From: Phanerochaete sordida
Lineage: Eukaryota > Basidiomycota > Agaricomycetes > Polyporales > Phanerochaetaceae
Direction of reading: 5' to 3'
Length of the DNA: 64,000 nt
Assembly (NCBI GenBank): GCA_019973155.2
Contig: BPQB01000061.1
Location: 1-64,000, forward strand
This document shows, piece after piece, positions 63,592-64,000 of the stretch. The translations under genes were made by a program, and so were the position numbers. Positions within the stretch are counted from its first letter, which is position 1, and each line of letters begins with the position of its first letter. Below the pieces are notes generated by a model. The model worked only from the letters and a program-made list of their open reading frames with translations. It did no database searches and was not told the origin of the DNA.

Positions 63592-64000
63592 CTACACGAC
63601 CTGGCTCGTGGGAGCTGCTCTGGGTCCGAGTCGCCCTTCCTCGGCAGTCAGTTCCTGCATGAGCTCGCTTTGGCCCTTGTGACCGGACCACTTGGGTACG
63701 CCGTCATGGATCTCCATCACACTGCCGTCCGGGGTCGTCAGATAGAGTGCACAGTGGAGTTCGGCAGCGACTGACCGTTGAGAGTAAAATATATGAGCCG
63801 TGGGTTGGAAGTCGGGTGGTACCTTGCCGTCCTTGAATTTGAACGAACTGGGGTAGGCAAGGACTGTATTGCGACCCTCATCGAAGATGGGCGAGCGACA
63901 CTGGTCGCATGATACCTGATGTTATTGGGTAGGACCCTGTAGGTAGAAGGGAGTACTGGCACCGGAGACAAACCTTGCAAGGGACGTAGTGTTCATCGGA
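63592..64000 (-). CDS. GFA/Mss4-like zinc protein (glutathione-dependent formaldehyde-activating family), 5' part cut off
   Basis: Zinc-binding CENP-V/GFA domain; family members bind glutathione-formaldehyde adducts or act as unclassified reductases. Only the C-terminal part is in the window: exon from 63974 to the edge (ending HYVPCK), 63915-63776 and 63721-63592. Readable parts: VSCDQCRSPIFDEGRNTVLA with the zinc pair CxxC, then SSFKFKDGKVPPDFQPTAHI with FYSQRVMEIHDGVPKW, all typical of DUF636/GFA. The last intron (63775-63722) was chosen over read-through because it joins FYSQR directly to VMEIHDG, as in relatives. The N-terminal zinc cysteines lie beyond the edge. Confidence 0.85.

Overview
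The window comes from a filamentous basidiomycete, most likely an Agaricomycete (mushroom or polypore class). Evidence: GC-rich coding DNA; genes split by many introns of about 50-60 nt with GT/GC donors, CTNAC-like branch points and YAG acceptors; a DUF6593-type gene; a self-sufficient CYP505 P450; and basidiomycete-type ERG6, AIP1, NAC-beta, YRA1 and SEM1 genes. I rebuilt 23 complete protein-coding gene models plus one cut by the right edge. Every complete model keeps frame across all its splice sites. There is no sign of bacterial operons, viruses, CRISPR arrays or rRNA, and I found no convincing tRNA.

Layout. 0.7-9.6 kb: cyclic-nucleotide phosphodiesterase (minus), a low-complexity unknown protein (plus), and a Ser-rich unknown protein (minus). 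9.6-15.7 kb: a long GC-rich stretch where I can support no gene. 15.7-19.4 kb: a lysine/nicotinamide-methyltransferase-like gene and a nitronate monooxygenase, separated by a 515-bp repeat element with inverted ends. 20-25.6 kb: a GPI-type GH16 cell-wall transglycosylase, proteasome subunit SEM1, and a GIT1-like phosphate-ester transporter. 25.6-28.3 kb: another apparently gene-free stretch. 28.3-32.4 kb: a DUF6593 protein and a Dal5/TNA1-type anion permease. 32.8-35.6 kb: a 778-residue RNA-binding protein with three RRMs and MLLE/PABC-like C-terminal modules, resembling Ustilago Rrm4. 36.5-42.7 kb: ERG6 followed by a CYP505 P450-reductase fusion. 43-49.5 kb: a compact housekeeping block with AIP1, NAC-beta, a GNAT acetyltransferase, a coactosin-like actin-binding protein and RRG9. 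49.8-54.2 kb: a second, microsomal P450 and a PAQR/IZH membrane receptor. 54.8-57.5 kb: a basic KEN-box protein of unknown function and the mRNA export adaptor YRA1. 57.8-60.9 kb: three tandem minus-strand paralogues encoding small single-helix membrane proteins. 61.3-64 kb: an RMD1/RMND1 (DUF155) mitochondrial protein and a partial GFA/Mss4-like zinc enzyme running off the edge.

How the genes fit together. Two actin-dynamics genes (AIP1, coactosin) lie within 6 kb. ERG6 and CYP505 concern sterol and fatty-acid chemistry. SEM1 and YRA1 both serve mRNA export, and SEM1 also serves the proteasome. No biosynthetic cluster is evident. The two least explained items are the tandem small-membrane-protein family at 57.8-60.9 kb and the inverted-repeat element at 17.3-17.8 kb.
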